Notes under the pieces: generated by a model
Databases searched by the model: none
What the model was told of the DNA's origin: nothing
The model's input: the letters and a program-made list of their open reading frames with translations, nothing else
Shown here: positions 10,463 through 22,600 of the stretch, one piece after another
How positions within the stretch are numbered: the stretch's first letter is position 1
How the letters are laid out: the number at the start of each line of letters is the position of its first letter
Position numbers and translations under genes: made by a program
NCBI RefSeq assembly: GCF_007991335.1
Contig: NZ_BJYD01000024.1
Span: 1-64,000, forward strand
Length of the DNA: 64,000 nucleotides
Direction: 5' to 3'
Source: Halobacillus faecis
GTDB taxonomy: Bacteria > Bacillota > Bacilli > Bacillales > Halobacillaceae

Positions 10463-11494
10463 TCAGAGACGGACAGGAGGTTGTACGGTGACAGAACCCG
10501 TCTTCGTCTCTGCTTCTATATGATATGCATTTTCGAATTGTTCGTACGCTTCGAATTCCAACATTTTGTTAGCGACATCTTTTCGATCTTTCAATATCTT
10601 GTAATTTTCTAATTCACATTGAATTTGACCGAACTTTGTTCTCAACACACCATCGATTTTCTTTTCAGTTGGAAGAGACACTTGTATTCTGCCAGTGGTG
10701 GTTTTATAAAAACCTGTGTGTGCTTTCGCCCCCTTATAATCAACAGTTATTGAGCTACTGACCGTAGCAGCATCCGCTTTTCCAAGATCTCCTGAAAGTG
10801 AAATAGCTCCATTAATCGTGTCGGTTTCACACTCTTCAAAAATGCCTTCTAGCAATTGGATCGCACCATTGCCAGTCTGCATCTTACATGTCTTTCCAGA
10901 AAGCTGCTTGGCTTTCACGGATCCGTTGGATGTTTTCATCTGGAAATGATCACTCTTGATGTTCTCTAGGTCAAGATTTCCATTCGTTAATTGGGATTTG
11001 ATAAATTCATATTTTTTATTGGGAATGTATAAATCTACATTCACTTTTATCTTCTTTGATGGACTGGCGATGCGCAGAAGACCATTCTTTATATCCATTT
11101 GTGTTTCATCATGAAACCTTGCTCGCGCCTCTTCTTCTGTTTCCACTTGATAGACTTTAACCTGATAGGAAGCTTTTACATCCTCCTGGTCCCAAGTATG
11201 AACGTTTAAAGAACCGTTGGATATAGAAAGGTCGGCATCTTGAAATTCCTCGTGAGGAAGAATTGAATCATCACTGAATTCAACATATTCTCCAAATGAA
11301 AAATCGAAATCAGCATTTTTAATCTTTTCCATGGCATCATCCAGAAAATTTCTTAGCCCGTACTTAGACTTCTCACGTTGATCTGATTCTTTTGAAGAAG
11401 GTTGTTCTACAGCTTCTAATAGTTTTGCTCCTTCTTCAGCAGAGATGGTGCCTTTTTCGATCATTTGTAGAATTTTCATACGTTCTTCATTCAT
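10463..11494 (-). CDS. yvlB: DUF4097 beta-helix protein, YvlB type
   Basis: 343 residues. The N-terminal motif MKILQMIEKGTISAEEGAKLLEAV is the short helical domain found at the start of YvlB-like proteins. After an acidic linker comes a long beta-rich region (about 90-340) with repeated units such as SNGSLNV, LTNGNLDLENI, TSNGSVKA and TGNGAIQL, the signature of DUF4097 putative adhesin/beta-helix domains. No signal peptide is visible, so the protein is probably cytoplasmic or membrane-associated through YvlD-type partners. AAAAGGAGC precedes the ATG. It is likely co-transcribed with yvlD. Confidence 0.85.
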   Translation of the reverse strand: MNEERMKILQMIEKGTISAEEGAKLLEAVEQPSSKESDQREKSKYGLRNFLDDAMEKIKNADFDFSFGEYVEFSDDSILPHEEFQDADLSISNGSLNVHTWDQEDVKASYQVKVYQVETEEEARARFHDETQMDIKNGLLRIASPSKKIKVNVDLYIPNKKYEFIKSQLTNGNLDLENIKSDHFQMKTSNGSVKAKQLSGKTCKMQTGNGAIQLLEGIFEECETDTINGAISLSGDLGKADAATVSSSITVDYKGAKAHTGFYKTTTGRIQVSLPTEKKIDGVLRTKFGQIQCELENYKILKDRKDVANKMLEFEAYEQFENAYHIEAETKTGSVTVQPPVRL

Positions 11495-11550
11495 AAGATC
11501 AGCTCCTTTTCATCTCTTACGTTTTTCCCTATCGAAAGGGTTCAAAAACT

Positions 11551-11588
11551 AAAAAACACCTGAGAAAACTTGGTTGGTTTCTCAGGTG
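11551..11588 (-). terminator. Intrinsic terminator after bshB2
   Basis: An 11-bp stem (CACCTGAGAAA with TTTCTCAGGTG) is followed on the minus strand by six T. It ends the yojF-bshB2 unit. Confidence 0.9.
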
Positions 11589-11595
11589 TAAGGGT

Positions 11596-12252
11596 TCATT
11601 GGAATTTGTACGTGTAAAAACGTTCGGTTTTCAGTCGTTCTAATTGCTCGGATGCTTGATCATGATCCTCGATCAAACTCATCATCCCGTCAGCCTGGGA
11701 GAGATGCGCCTTGATGGCTGCTAATTTTCTTTCCCAGTAAGGTCGTACATCCGCAACAATGTCAGGCTTTCCTAAATCCTGTTCGGACTGATTGGAAATG
11801 GCATGCATCCACACTTGGGGACGGTTTTCTTCTGGCATGTCCTCCACAGCATCGATCACTGCAGCACCAAGCGCATCATGGTCGGGATGAACAGCATACC
11901 CAGGATAATGAGTAATGATAATGGTTGCTCCTAATGCTTCGATTCGTTCTTTCAGGTGCTCAGCCACTTGCTTCCGGGGCTCAAACTCTAATGTTTTATC
12001 CCTGTAGCCAAGCATTTCAACGTCTATATCCAATTGTTTAGCTGCTTCAGCCAGCTCCTTCTTTCGAAAAGAAGAGAGCGTTTCCCGATTAGCGAATACA
12101 GGATTGCCCATGTTCCGGCCCATTTCCCCGAGTGTACCGCATAGATAGGTGACCGGTACGCCTTCATCACGGAATTTAGAAATTGTTCCAGACGCTCCGA
12201 ACGATTCATCATCCGGATGAGGGAAAATGACAACCACTCTTTCCTTACTCAT
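11596..12252 (-). CDS. bshB2: Bacillithiol biosynthesis deacetylase BshB2
   Basis: BshB2 is a zinc-dependent PIG-L/LmbE family deacetylase. It removes the acetyl group from GlcNAc-malate to give GlcN-malate in bacillithiol synthesis and may act on thiol conjugates. The metal site motif HPDDES lies near the N-terminus, and a second His motif, HYPGYAVHPDHDALG, lies at about residues 110-125. The start at 12252 overlaps the yojF stop by 8 bp and yields 218 residues. The upstream extension would be embedded in yojF and is rejected. Pairing with yojF supports BshB2 over BshB1. Confidence 0.92.
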   Translation of the reverse strand: MSKERVVVIFPHPDDESFGASGTISKFRDEGVPVTYLCGTLGEMGRNMGNPVFANRETLSSFRKKELAEAAKQLDIDVEMLGYRDKTLEFEPRKQVAEHLKERIEALGATIIITHYPGYAVHPDHDALGAAVIDAVEDMPEENRPQVWMHAISNQSEQDLGKPDIVADVRPYWERKLAAIKAHLSQADGMMSLIEDHDQASEQLERLKTERFYTYKFQ

Positions 12253-12616
12253 CTGGATCCGCCTCATGGGAAAAGGGTGTTTCACTGATTTCGAGAGCAA
12301 CCATTAAACGGCCTTCGCGATCATGACCTGCCATAAGCAGGCGATTCTTTTCATCAATTTCGAAATCCGTTAATCCTTCAGCATAGACCCAGCCTAAGTC
12401 CAGTTTCAAACCTACGCGGTAAGATCCTCCAGTACTGACGATTTTTCCGTGTTGATAAGAGACTTGCGCGTTTCGGATGAAAGCCCCGACGTTGTACGCA
12501 TTTTCATCGAAGTGACTGGCATAAGCCCCGTTTGTCGTTTCTAAGTGTACATAAACTTCTTTATTTGCTAATTGATCAATTTTTTCTTGAACAACTTTCT
12601 GTTGAATGGCATCCAC
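12245..12616 (-). CDS. yojF: DUF1806 protein YojF
   Basis: A 123-residue cytoplasmic protein of the DUF1806 family that almost always neighbours bshB2; its own activity is unknown. Recognisable segments are NKEVYVHLETTNGAYASHF and GSYRVGLKLDLGWVYAEGLTDFEID. The best start is the GTG at 12616, with GGGAGG 7 nt upstream. It overlaps bshB2 by 8 bp, so the two are translationally coupled. Confidence 0.88.
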   Translation of the reverse strand: MDAIQQKVVQEKIDQLANKEVYVHLETTNGAYASHFDENAYNVGAFIRNAQVSYQHGKIVSTGGSYRVGLKLDLGWVYAEGLTDFEIDEKNRLLMAGHDREGRLMVALEISETPFSHEADPDE

Positions 12617-12682
12617 TCGTATTCCTCCCGTCAAACGATTCTTGTTTAACGATACTCAATTTAGAGACAAGCGTCAAAACAT

Positions 12683-15559
12683 CTACTTGCTCCCTACTTT
12701 TTCACGGGCATTCATTTTCTTATCCATCCGTGCCCGGTCGCGTTCCAGTACCGGTTTTAAATAACGACCCGTATAGGAAATCTCCTGTTCCGATACATGC
12801 TCAGGAGTGCCGCTTGCGATAATTCGACCTCCGTTTTCGCCACCCTCTGGTCCGAGATCAATGATGTGGTCTGCTTCTTTAATGACATCAAGGTTGTGCT
12901 CAATAATCAATACAGAATCCCCGTTATCTACAAGTCTTTGCAACACTTTCAGTAACCTTGAAATGTCATCCACATGCAGACCTGTTGTTGGCTCATCCAA
13001 AATATAAAAGGACTTTCCATTCGAGCGGCGATGGAGTTCACTGGCAAGCTTCACTCGTTGCGCTTCTCCTCCCGAGAGAGTAGTTGCAGGTTGACCGAGT
13101 TTAATATATTCAAGTCCTACATCGGCGACCGTTTGAAGCTTGCGCTTAATCTTAGGAATGTTGGCAAAGAAGTCGAGCGCTTCCTCAATGGTCATTCCTA
13201 ATACATCAGCGATGCTCTTTCCTTTGTACTTCACTTCCAATGTTTCACGGTTATACCTTTTTCCATCGCAAACTTCACAAGGGACATAAACGTCAGGAAG
13301 GAAGTGCATTTCAATCTTAATGATTCCATCCCCGCGGCATGCCTCACAACGGCCACCCTTGACATTGAAACTGAACCGGCCTTTTTTATATCCTCTGATT
13401 TTCGCTTCATTCGTTTGAGCGAAAACATCTCGAATATCATCAAACACGCCCGTGTAAGTAGCTGGATTGGAGCGTGGAGTCCGGCCGATTGGGGATTGGT
13501 CGATATCAATCACTTTATCCAGATGTTCCATCCCTTCAATCATTTGATGTTTCCCGGGTTTTTGTTTTCCATTGTGCAGCTTCATTGATAGAGATTTATA
13601 AAGAATCTCGTTAATCAGTGTACTTTTTCCAGAACCGGAAACGCCTGTTACAGCTGTGAACACTCCGAGCGGAATCTCTGCATCCACTTTTTTAAGGTTG
13701 TTTTCTTCTGCGCCTTTAATTTTCAGGAAGCGGTCATCCGCCTTCCGACGCTCTGCTGGTAAAGGAATAAACTTTTTGCCTGAAAGATATTGGCCCGTCA
13801 AGGATTTACGGCTCTTCATCACCTGTTTTGGTGTTCCTTGAGTGACAATATCACCACCGTGTGCACCTGCTCCAGGACCAATGTCGATTAGGTAATCGGC
13901 GGCCAGCATTGTATCTTCATCGTGCTCAACGACGATCAGCGTATTATCAAGATCGCGCATCCGCTTCAAGGTATTGATCAATCGGTCATTATCCCGCTGG
14001 TGGAGACCAATGGACGGTTCATCAAGTACATATAGAACGCCAGTAAGGGCCGAACCGATTTGAGTCGCCAGTCGAATTCGCTGAGCCTCACCACCGGACA
14101 GTGTCCCAGCCGAACGTGACAGGGTTAAATAATCCAGCCCTACGTTCGCTAAGAAGCTTAGACGTTCACAGATTTCTTTAAGAATCATACGGGCGATCGT
14201 TTCTTCTTTTTCGGTCAACTCAAGAGCCTCGAAGAACTCCTTCGCTTCAGTCACAGAATAATCGGTTGTGATACCGATGTGCTTTCCGTCGATTAGTACC
14301 GCCAGTGCTTCTTCATTCAAGCGATTCCCTTTACACTTCGGACACGGTTTTTGTGCCATGTATTTTTCCATCTGTTCACGGATGTAATCAGAGCTCGTTT
14401 CACGGTAACGACGAGCAATGTTCGGAATGACACCTTCGAAGAAAATATCATTTTCCCGCACTTTTCCAAAATCATTTTCATAACGGAAGTAGATTTTGTC
14501 TTCCCCACTTCCATAAAGCACCTTTTCTTTATGTTCTTCCGGAAGATCACGGAATGGTTTATCCATATCGATTCCATAATGATCGGCAACACTTTTCAGG
14601 AGCTGAGGATAGTATTGAGAACTTTGCGGCTCCCATGCAGCAATGGCATGTTCATTCAGGGAGCGGCTCCAATCAGGGATGACAAGGTCGATGTCCACTT
14701 CAAGTTGTGTCCCTAGCCCGTCACAACGATTACAAGCTCCATAAGGGCTGTTGAATGAGAACATTCTTGGCTCCAATTCACTAACGGAAAAGCCACAGAT
14801 TGGACACGCATGATGTTCACTGAACATCAGTTCTTCTTCTCCGATTACATCAACGATCGTATGACCACCGCCAAGTTTAAGAGCTGTCTCAATAGAGTCA
14901 GAAAGTCGGCCTTCTACGCCTTCTTTTACAACGATTCGATCGATGACGACCTCAATCGAGTGCTTTTTATTTTTCTCGAGATTTATTTCCTCGGAAATTT
15001 CGCGCATTTCCCCGTTGACACGAAGGCGGATATAACCTTCCTTTTGAAGCTGCTCAAAAACTTTAGCGTGTTCACCTTTTCTACCAGACACCACGGGCGC
15101 AAGGATTTGGAGCTTTGTTCTTTCCGGATATTCCATCACGCGGTCGACCATCTGCTGAACCGTTTGTGAACTGATTTCCACGCCGTGCTTCGGACACGTC
15201 GGACGCCCGATCCGGGCAAACAATAGCCTCAGGTAGTCATAGATTTCTGTTACGGTACCAACGGTTGAACGCGGGTTTCGGCTCGTTGTTTTTTGGTCAA
15301 TGGAGATTGCCGGTGACAGTCCTTCAATGGAGTCCACATCGGGCTTATCCATTTGTCCTAAAAACTGGCGTGCATAAGCACTTAGTGATTCAACGTAGCG
15401 TCTCTGTCCTTCTGCATAAATCGTATCAAAGGCCAAAGAAGACTTCCCTGAACCGGACAAACCGGTCATCACGACCAGTTTGTTTTTCGGGATGTCGATA
15501 TCGATATTTTTTAAATTGTGAGCACGTGCTCCTCTAATACTGATATGTTTACTGGCCAT
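12683..15559 (-). CDS. uvrA: Excinuclease ABC subunit A
   Basis: UvrA is the damage-recognising ATPase of nucleotide excision repair and loads UvrB on DNA. The 958 residues contain two ABC modules: Walker A motifs GLSGSGKSS (about 33) and GVSGSGKST (about 640) and two LSGGEAQR signatures. Zinc-binding Cys pairs are visible in CPICGFSV...CNRCDG and CEACRGDG...[10 protein letters not shown]. The start lies 7 bp after the uvrB stop, so the two form one operon under the LexA box upstream of uvrB. Confidence 0.98.
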   Translation of the reverse strand: MASKHISIRGARAHNLKNIDIDIPKNKLVVMTGLSGSGKSSLAFDTIYAEGQRRYVESLSAYARQFLGQMDKPDVDSIEGLSPAISIDQKTTSRNPRSTVGTVTEIYDYLRLLFARIGRPTCPKHGVEISSQTVQQMVDRVMEYPERTKLQILAPVVSGRKGEHAKVFEQLQKEGYIRLRVNGEMREISEEINLEKNKKHSIEVVIDRIVVKEGVEGRLSDSIETALKLGGGHTIVDVIGEEELMFSEHHACPICGFSVSELEPRMFSFNSPYGACNRCDGLGTQLEVDIDLVIPDWSRSLNEHAIAAWEPQSSQYYPQLLKSVADHYGIDMDKPFRDLPEEHKEKVLYGSGEDKIYFRYENDFGKVRENDIFFEGVIPNIARRYRETSSDYIREQMEKYMAQKPCPKCKGNRLNEEALAVLIDGKHIGITTDYSVTEAKEFFEALELTEKEETIARMILKEICERLSFLANVGLDYLTLSRSAGTLSGGEAQRIRLATQIGSALTGVLYVLDEPSIGLHQRDNDRLINTLKRMRDLDNTLIVVEHDEDTMLAADYLIDIGPGAGAHGGDIVTQGTPKQVMKSRKSLTGQYLSGKKFIPLPAERRKADDRFLKIKGAEENNLKKVDAEIPLGVFTAVTGVSGSGKSTLINEILYKSLSMKLHNGKQKPGKHQMIEGMEHLDKVIDIDQSPIGRTPRSNPATYTGVFDDIRDVFAQTNEAKIRGYKKGRFSFNVKGGRCEACRGDGIIKIEMHFLPDVYVPCEVCDGKRYNRETLEVKYKGKSIADVLGMTIEEALDFFANIPKIKRKLQTVADVGLEYIKLGQPATTLSGGEAQRVKLASELHRRSNGKSFYILDEPTTGLHVDDISRLLKVLQRLVDNGDSVLIIEHNLDVIKEADHIIDLGPEGGENGGRIIASGTPEHVSEQEISYTGRYLKPVLERDRARMDKKMNAREKVGSK

Positions 15560-15566
15560 ACTCTTT

Positions 15567-17546
15567 TCATCCCTCCGCTTTTAATTCCAACAGCACATCA
15601 CGCAGTTCAGCTGCCCGTTCGAAATCGAGATCGCGTGCGGCTTGTTTCATTTCGGTTTCTAGATTGTCGATCATTTCCAGACGTTCTTTCTTCGTCATTT
15701 CTGAAGGTTTCTTACCTGTATCATACCCAGCTTCGTCCTCGGCAACGTTTGTCGCTTTAATGACGTCACGGACTTCTTTCCTAATCGTTTGCGGTGTGAT
15801 GCCATGCTCTTCGTTATAAGCGATTTGTTTTTCACGACGTCTGTACGTTTCATCAATCGCATACTGCATGGACTTCGTCATCTTATCAGCATACATAATC
15901 ACTCGACCGTTTTCATTTCGAGCGGCTCGGCCAATCGTCTGGATGAGAGAGCGGTCGGAACGCAAGAACCCTTCTTTGTCCGCATCCAGAATGGTTACAA
16001 GTGACACTTCTGGAATATCCAGTCCTTCACGAAGCAGGTTGATTCCAACAATGACATCGTATTTCCCTACCCTTAGATCACGGATGATTTCAATACGTTC
16101 CAGTGTCTTAATTTCCGAGTGTAAATAAGCAACCTTAATTCCTAAGTCTTTAAGGTAATCGGTCAAATCCTCAGACATCTTCTTCGTTAATGTCGTCACG
16201 AGGACGCGTTCATTTTTATCTTTCCGTTTATTGATTTCCCCTACAAGGTCATCGATTTGACCATGGATCGGGCGGACGTCAATTTCCGGATCCAGTAAGC
16301 CTGTCGGTCTAATAATCTGTTCAATCATCTTCGGTGTATGTTCAATTTCATAAGGGCCAGGGGTCGCAGAAACGTAAGCGATCTGATTGATATGTTCTTC
16401 AAATTCAGGGAACATGAGCGGACGGTTATCCATAGCTGAAGGCAACCGGAAACCATGGTCCACCAGTACTTGTTTTCGCGCTCGGTCTCCGTTGTACATC
16501 CCTCTGACTTGAGGAAGTGTTACGTGAGACTCATCAATCATCATAAGGAAGTCATCTGGAAAATAATCAAGCAAGGTGTAAGGGGTTGCGCCTTCTTCTC
16601 TGAATGTCAGGTGTCTCGAATAGTTCTCGATTCCAGAACAAAAGCCCATCTCGTTCATCATTTCAAGATCGTAATTTGTCCGTTGTTCAAGACGCTGAGC
16701 TTCCAGTAACTTATCTTGATCACGCAATTCTTTTAGGCGGGCTTCCAACTCTTTTTCTATATTTTTGATCGCTTTTTTCAATTTTTCTTCCCGAGTGACG
16801 AAGTGTGAAGCAGGGAAGATCGCTACGTGGTCACGATCTCCCACTACTTCACCAGTCAATACATCCACTTCACGTATGCGGTCAATTTCATCTCCGAAAA
16901 ATTCCACCCGCATCGCATGTTCCTCTCTAGAAGCGGGGATAATTTCAACTGAATCCCCGCGGACTCGGAAGGTACCGCGCTGAAAGTCGATATCATTTCT
17001 CGCATACTGAATATCTACAAGATTTCTCAATAACTCATCACGGTCTTTTTCCATCCCCGTTCTTATTGACAGCACCTGGCTGCGGTATTCGTCGGGAGAA
17101 CCGAGACCATAGATACAAGAAACACTAGCAACGATGATGACATCGTTCCGCTCGAAGAGAGCAGAAGTCGCTGAGTGGCGTAATTTATCAATCTCATCAT
17201 TGATGCTCGCATCTTTTTCAATAAACGTATCTGAAGAAGGCACATAAGCTTCTGGCTGATAGTAGTCATAATAACTGACAAAATACTCGACAGCATTGTT
17301 CGGGAAAAACTCTTTGAACTCACTATATAACTGTCCAGCAAGCGTTTTGTTATGGGCGATGATCAGTGTCGGTTTATTCACTCGTTCAATGACATTGGAC
17401 ATCGTAAATGTCTTTCCTGTACCTGTGGCCCCGAGCAATGTTTGATGCTTATCTCCTCGTTCAATCCCTTGAACAAGTTCCTCAATTGCTCGCGGTTGAT
17501 CCCCTTGTGGTGAATACTGTGAAACTAATTCAAACTTCTCCTCCAC
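15567..17546 (-). CDS. uvrB: Excinuclease ABC subunit B
   Basis: UvrB is the DNA helicase-like damage verifier that joins UvrA and then UvrC. Walker A is [10 protein letters not shown] near residue 40, the beta-hairpin region is [16 protein letters not shown], motif II is DESH, and later motifs include [17 protein letters not shown] and QTIGRAARN. The C-terminal UVR motif, which binds UvrA/UvrC, lies at about residues 620-655. It is full length at 659 residues. A LexA operator 75 bp upstream indicates SOS induction. I see no csbA before it, unlike B. subtilis. Confidence 0.98.
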   Translation of the reverse strand: MEEKFELVSQYSPQGDQPRAIEELVQGIERGDKHQTLLGATGTGKTFTMSNVIERVNKPTLIIAHNKTLAGQLYSEFKEFFPNNAVEYFVSYYDYYQPEAYVPSSDTFIEKDASINDEIDKLRHSATSALFERNDVIIVASVSCIYGLGSPDEYRSQVLSIRTGMEKDRDELLRNLVDIQYARNDIDFQRGTFRVRGDSVEIIPASREEHAMRVEFFGDEIDRIREVDVLTGEVVGDRDHVAIFPASHFVTREEKLKKAIKNIEKELEARLKELRDQDKLLEAQRLEQRTNYDLEMMNEMGFCSGIENYSRHLTFREEGATPYTLLDYFPDDFLMMIDESHVTLPQVRGMYNGDRARKQVLVDHGFRLPSAMDNRPLMFPEFEEHINQIAYVSATPGPYEIEHTPKMIEQIIRPTGLLDPEIDVRPIHGQIDDLVGEINKRKDKNERVLVTTLTKKMSEDLTDYLKDLGIKVAYLHSEIKTLERIEIIRDLRVGKYDVIVGINLLREGLDIPEVSLVTILDADKEGFLRSDRSLIQTIGRAARNENGRVIMYADKMTKSMQYAIDETYRRREKQIAYNEEHGITPQTIRKEVRDVIKATNVAEDEAGYDTGKKPSEMTKKERLEMIDNLETEMKQAARDLDFERAAELRDVLLELKAEG

Positions 17547-17620
17547 GACGAAAACCTCCGTTCATTGTCTATACTCGTACTTTTTAGTTTACCACAACAG
17601 TTTACCATTCTAACATCGAA

Positions 17621-17634
17621 CGAACAAACATTCG
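17621..17634 (-). promoter_or_regulatory. LexA (DinR) operator upstream of uvrBA
   Basis: CGAACAAACATTCG matches the Bacillus SOS box CGAACRNRYGTTYG at 13 of 14 positions and sits about 75 bp upstream of the uvrB start, where the known B. subtilis operator lies. Confidence 0.85.
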
Positions 17635-17657
17635 CATTTGAGTGTGCGCTGTCAATT

Positions 17658-17704
17658 ACTGGATGACCTGTTATGGAAGTAATTTACATACCGGGTCATC
17701 CAGT
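17658..17704. repeat. Dispersed palindrome, copy 1 (GGTCATCC family)
   Basis: ACTGGATGACC and GGGTCATCCAGT form the outer arms of an imperfect inverted repeat with a roughly 24-nt centre, in the gap between prfC and uvrB. It shares the GGATGACC core with three other copies in the window (19551, 22916, 55543). Confidence 0.75.
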
Positions 17705-17722
17705 TTATCCCATTTCTCACAA

Positions 17723-17754
17723 TAAAAAAAGCACTTTGCAGGATGCAAAGTGCT
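17723..17754 (-). terminator. Intrinsic terminator after prfC
   Basis: An 11-bp perfect stem (AGCACTTTGCA with TGCAAAGTGCT) is followed on the minus strand by seven T. Confidence 0.92.
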
Positions 17755-17761
17755 TCGCTTA

Positions 17762-19351
17762 TTAGGAATTCAACGTTTGGTTGTATTCGTTGACTTCGAA
17801 CAGGTCGACCAGCTCGATGTCTGGGTTTTTATCTTGGAACCAACGTAGAGAAAAGTCGTTCTTAAAGAGGACAAGCGGGTTGCCTTCTCGATCTTCCGCG
17901 AGCATGTTTCGCTCATCAAACAACGACTCATCAACCTGGTCTTCTTTCAACCAACGCGGGATGCGTTCGCCAAGAGGAGTCAACTCGATATCTACGTTGT
18001 ACTCGTTCTTCATGCGGTATTCAAAGACTTCGTATTGAAGCTCTCCAACCGCTCCGATGATATAGTCTTCGAAACGATAACGTTTGAACAACTGGATTGC
18101 GCCTTCTTGTACAAGCTGTTCCAACCCTTTTCGGAACTGCTTGGATTTCATGACGTTTTTCGCCGTTACTTTTTTAAATAGTTCAGGTGGGAATTGCGGG
18201 AGCTCATCGTACTGGAAGTTGGATTTACCAGTTACGATCGTATCTCCGATTCGGTAGACGTTCGGATCATAGATTCCGATAATATCTCCGGCATACCCTT
18301 CCTCCACGGTTCCACGGGAAGAAGCCACAAATTGCTGGGATTGTGCCAGCTTGAACGTTTTTCCTGTACGGGAAAGTGTAACGTTCATTCCGCGCTCGAA
18401 TTTACCAGAACAGATTCTGACAAAAGCAATCCGGTCGCGGTGCTGCGGATTCATGTTCGCCTGAATTTTAAAGATAAAACCAGAGAACTCTTCATGATCC
18501 GGAGAAACAATACCTTCCGTTGATTTTCTCGGCGCCGGTTCAGGAGCCATATCAATGAATGAATTGAAGAAAGTTTCCACCCCGAATGGAGCAAGAGCAC
18601 TTCCGAAGAAGACAGGCGTCTGATCGCCGCGCATCACTTTTTCCATATCGAAGGTATCCCCAGCTTCAGCGACCATTTCCATTTCTTCTTCCGATTCCTG
18701 GAACGTGGCATTTTCCGTTAACTCAGGATGCTGATCTAGTTCGCTGTATGGAATGTATTCTTCTTCCTCGTTACCTGTATATTGAACAAATTGCTCATTT
18801 TCACGGTCGAAGACGCCTAAGAAGCGCTTGCCCATACCTGCCGGCCAGGTCATTGGATAGGTTTCGATATTCAACGTTTCTTCGATTTCTTCCATCAATT
18901 CCAGCGGCTCACGGCCTTCACGGTCCATTTTGTTAATAAAAGTGAAGATCGGGATGCCGCGCATTTTACAAACTTTAAATAGCTTGAGCGTCTGCGCCTC
19001 GATCCCTTTTGTTCCATCGATGACCATAACCACACTGTCAACAGCGGTCAATGTGCGGTACGTGTCTTCACTGAAATCTTCGTGTCCGGGTGTATCCAAA
19101 ATATTCACTTGATAATCTTTGTAAGGGAAGTTCATCACACTGGACGTAACAGAAATTCCACGCTGCTTCTCGATTTCCATCCAGTCCGATGTCGCAAACT
19201 TACCAGACTTTTTCCCTTTTACCGTACCTGCGGATCGGATCAAGTTTCCGAATAATAGCATTTTCTCCGTCATCGTTGTTTTACCGGCGTCCGGGTGGGA
19301 GATAATAGCAAACGTACGGCGTTTCTTCATTTCATTTTGTATTTGACTCAT
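17762..19351 (-). CDS. prfC: Peptide chain release factor 3
   Basis: RF3 is a translational GTPase that removes RF1 or RF2 from the ribosome after peptide release. The G1 loop is [14 protein letters not shown]3 is DTPGHEDFS and G4 is NKMD. Domains II and III follow to 529 residues. A GGAGG lies upstream of the ATG. RF3 is not found in all Bacillaceae, and its position here beside uvrB differs from the B. subtilis order, so it is an accessory insertion relative to that genome. A terminator-like hairpin lies in its leader. Confidence 0.95.
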   Translation of the reverse strand: MSQIQNEMKKRRTFAIISHPDAGKTTMTEKMLLFGNLIRSAGTVKGKKSGKFATSDWMEIEKQRGISVTSSVMNFPYKDYQVNILDTPGHEDFSEDTYRTLTAVDSVVMVIDGTKGIEAQTLKLFKVCKMRGIPIFTFINKMDREGREPLELMEEIEETLNIETYPMTWPAGMGKRFLGVFDRENEQFVQYTGNEEEEYIPYSELDQHPELTENATFQESEEEMEMVAEAGDTFDMEKVMRGDQTPVFFGSALAPFGVETFFNSFIDMAPEPAPRKSTEGIVSPDHEEFSGFIFKIQANMNPQHRDRIAFVRICSGKFERGMNVTLSRTGKTFKLAQSQQFVASSRGTVEEGYAGDIIGIYDPNVYRIGDTIVTGKSNFQYDELPQFPPELFKKVTAKNVMKSKQFRKGLEQLVQEGAIQLFKRYRFEDYIIGAVGELQYEVFEYRMKNEYNVDIELTPLGERIPRWLKEDQVDESLFDERNMLAEDREGNPLVLFKNDFSLRWFQDKNPDIELVDLFEVNEYNQTLNS

Positions 19352-19432
19352 CGTGATATCCTCCGTTTATTAAGAATTTCAATACATTAGGCTGGGTAGG
19401 ATATACGTTTTACATTGGCAGATTCACTCCAT

Positions 19433-19461
19433 AAAAAAAGCGCTCACACACTCAAGCGCCT
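19433..19461 (-). promoter_or_regulatory. Terminator-like hairpin in the prfC leader
   Basis: GGCGCTT and AGCGCT flank a GAGTGTGTG loop, followed by seven T on the minus strand, about 80 nt before the prfC start. No minus-strand gene lies upstream; the neighbour is divergent. The hairpin therefore looks like a leader attenuator rather than the end of another gene. A possible promoter with a TATGCT -10 lies at 19494-19521. Confidence 0.55.
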
Positions 19462-19550
19462 TCGTCGAATTTTTTGATTATACTTTGAAAGTTAGCATAA
19501 CCCACATGTAAAATCAATCACAAAAACGAACACCTTCCAGATATTGGTGT

Positions 19551-19581
19551 ACCAGGTCATCCAGAATCTGGATGACCTGGT
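19551..19581. repeat. Dispersed palindrome, copy 2
   Basis: A perfect 14-bp inverted repeat (ACCAGGTCATCCAG, AAT loop, CTGGATGACCTGGT) lies between the divergent prfC and SNF2 genes. It has the same core as the copy at 55543. There is no T run on either side, so it is not a standard terminator. Confidence 0.85.
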
Positions 19582-19629
19582 CCTACATTTATTCCTAAAT
19601 CCCTCTCATTCTCTTTAGGTGTTCAAACC

Positions 19630-19638
19630 TGTTATAAT
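19630..19638 (+). promoter_or_regulatory. Extended -10 promoter of the SNF2 gene
   Basis: TGTTATAAT is an extended -10 (TG-N-TATAAT) about 30 nt before the SNF2 start codon. The -35 is weak. Confidence 0.6.
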
Positions 19639-19668
19639 GGGATAAAAACGATAGTAAGGATGCCAGTT

Positions 19669-22600
19669 ATGCAGAGTTACTTATTACAACCGAACGATAT
19701 AAAGAAAATCACTGGTCAGACTTTTTACACGCGCGGAAAGCAATACTTCGAACGCGGGAAGGTTTACGGCCTTTCTCATAATAGTGCGATTCGTTCTTGG
19801 CGGGCAGTCGTTGCAGGTACACACGACTATGAAGTCCGCGTATTCTTTTTTGAGGACGATGATGTTGAAGCGACGTGTGAGTGTGCAGCTTATTCCACCT
19901 ACTACACGTGTAAACATATTGCGGCGGTCCTGATCGCCATCCGTGAAAAGACGTTAGAAGACCTGGCGCCGAAACTGGCGGAAAAGGGTCGGAAATCACA
20001 GACCGGATTGACGAACCAGGACCGGATGTTTGCGGTCAGCTTGTTTGAGGCTTTCAGACAGCGTCAGGAAAATCGCGGAGCCCAGGACTTGAAGAAACCT
20101 CTTCAAATTCAATATTACCTTCACCTCCAATCGATTCTCGGCTCAAAAAGTCTCGGTTTGGAAATGAAGCTCGGAGAAAACTATCCCTATGTGATTAAAA
20201 ACATCCGTGATTTGCTTGATCATATCCGTAAAGATCAAGCCTACCGAATTACTAAAAAGTTTACGTACGATCCTGCAGAACACTCCTTTTCTGCAGACGA
20301 CAGGGAAATTCTAAGATTACTGCAGCTCGCTTACGAACAAGAGCAATTTTATGAACAACAGTGGAATTCTTCCGAACCGAAAATCTTAAAAGTTTCTCCA
20401 GCTCTTGCTACTCAACTGCTTCCGCTTTTAGAGAAGCAGCAGACAGAGGTTTTGGAGCGGGGAGAAAACGTAGGACCTGTCCGGTTTGAGGATGAATTCC
20501 CGAACCTTTCTTTCTACGTCTCGGAAGAACGAGGCCATTTTCATATGCATATGAACCATTTGAAAGATTACGATTATCTATCGGATTACCATCTTCTCTA
20601 TAAAGAAGGAAGCTTCTATCCTGTCGATCATCAGAAAGAAGAGGTCCTTCAAACGCTCTACACTATCCTTCCGTACAATTCTAACGGCAACCACACAGTG
20701 AGCCATCATGATATGGAAGGGATTGTGTCGTATGTTCTTCCTGAGCTTGAGACCATCGCAGATGTACAGCTTGATCGATCCGCTCAGGAAAAAATTGTCC
20801 AGGAGTCGCTTGTCGCTAAGGCCTACTTGGATTTTCAACAGTGGACACTCACGATCGATGTGAAGTTTCAATATGGTGATTTAACGATCGATCCGTTCAA
20901 TGAGCAGCCATTGAGTAATCAAACAATCGTAAGACGGGATCGACAGACAGAACAGGAAATCATGCAGATTATTGAGCTTGCTGAATTCAAGTTTGATGGA
21001 GAGATGGTCTACATTGAAGATGAGGACAAGCTGGATCAATTCCTTTATCATTATTTGCCTAAGTTGAAAGAGCACAGTGACGTCTACCTTTCTTCTTCCG
21101 TCCGTTCCCTTGTAGAAGATCGACCACTCGAACTGCAGACATCCGTTGAGCTGGAGAGCGACGGTAATTGGCTGGATATCAATTTTACTATTGATGGCAT
21201 TAGTGATCATGACGTCACAGAAGCTCTTAAAGCCGTCATTGAACGGAAAAAGTATTACCGTTTATCTGATGGTGCGCTCATGGCGTTAACGAGTGAATCC
21301 TTCGATCGTTTTCAAAGACTTGTCGATGACCTCGACTTGAGTACAAAAGATTTGGAAGACAACCATTTTCAAGTTTCAACAGCGCGAAGCTTGCAGGTGG
21401 AAGATGCTTTGAATCCAAATGAGTCAGAGAGAAATCAACTTTTCCAAGAGCTTGTCGATCGACTGAAATCACCTCAATCCTTTGAAATTGATCCTCCAGA
21501 AGGTCTGCAAGCGGACCTACGGCCATACCAATTGACTGGCTTTCGATGGATGAAAATGCTCAGCCATTACGGTTTAGGCGGTGTGCTCGCTGACGATATG
21601 GGGTTAGGGAAAACCATTCAAACCATTACTTTCTTGTTAGATGAAAAGTTAAAAGGGAACATGACAGACCCAGCCATCATCATCGCTCCTGCCTCACTCG
21701 TCTACAATTGGAAAAAGGAAATTGAAAAATTCGCCCCTCAATTGTCGGTGCAGATTTTGACGGGGGACCCAATGGCAAGGCAGGAAGCGCTGAACGAAGC
21801 AGCAAGTAAAGATATTTGGATTACATCGTATCCATTGCTCAGGCAGGACATTACTTCCTATGAAGAACAAAAGTTTCACGCAATGGTCCTCGATGAATCA
21901 CAAGCGATTAAAAATGAAACGACGAAAACAGCGGTGGCTGTAAGATCAATTAAATCTAGACATCGTTTTGCCTTAAGTGGTACACCGATTGAAAATTCCC
22001 TGCAGGAACTCTGGTCGCTGTTTCGTACCATCATGCCAGGATTTTTCACGAGCAAGAAAAAGTTTTTGCAATTGAAGCCTGAAAAAATCTCTCTTATGAC
22101 GCGTCCGTTCATTCTAAGAAGGATGAAAACAGAAGTGCTCGATGAATTGCCAGATAAGATTGATACCGTCCAGTATTCAGAGCTGACGCGGGAACAGAAA
22201 GAAGTCTACCTCGCCTACTTGGAGCGAATTCAAAACGATATTCAAGAAACGATTGCCACCAAAGGCATTCAGCGGGGCAAGCTCGAGATACTTGCTGGAC
22301 TAACAAGACTGCGGCAAATTTGCTGCCATCCCGGATTGTTCCTTGAAAACTATGAAGGGCAGTCCGGAAAGTTGGAGCAGTTGAAAGAACTAACCCGAGA
22401 GCTGAAAGAAAGTGGCCACCGACTGTTGATCTTTTCTCAGTTTTCAAGCATGCTGACCAAGATGCATGACGAACTCGCTAAAGAAGGATTACAGGCTTTC
22501 TATTTAGATGGCAGCACAAAATCAGAAAAACGAATGGAAATGGTTGAAGCTTTCAACGAAGGAGAAAAAGATGCATTCTTCATCTCCTTGAAAGCAGGAG

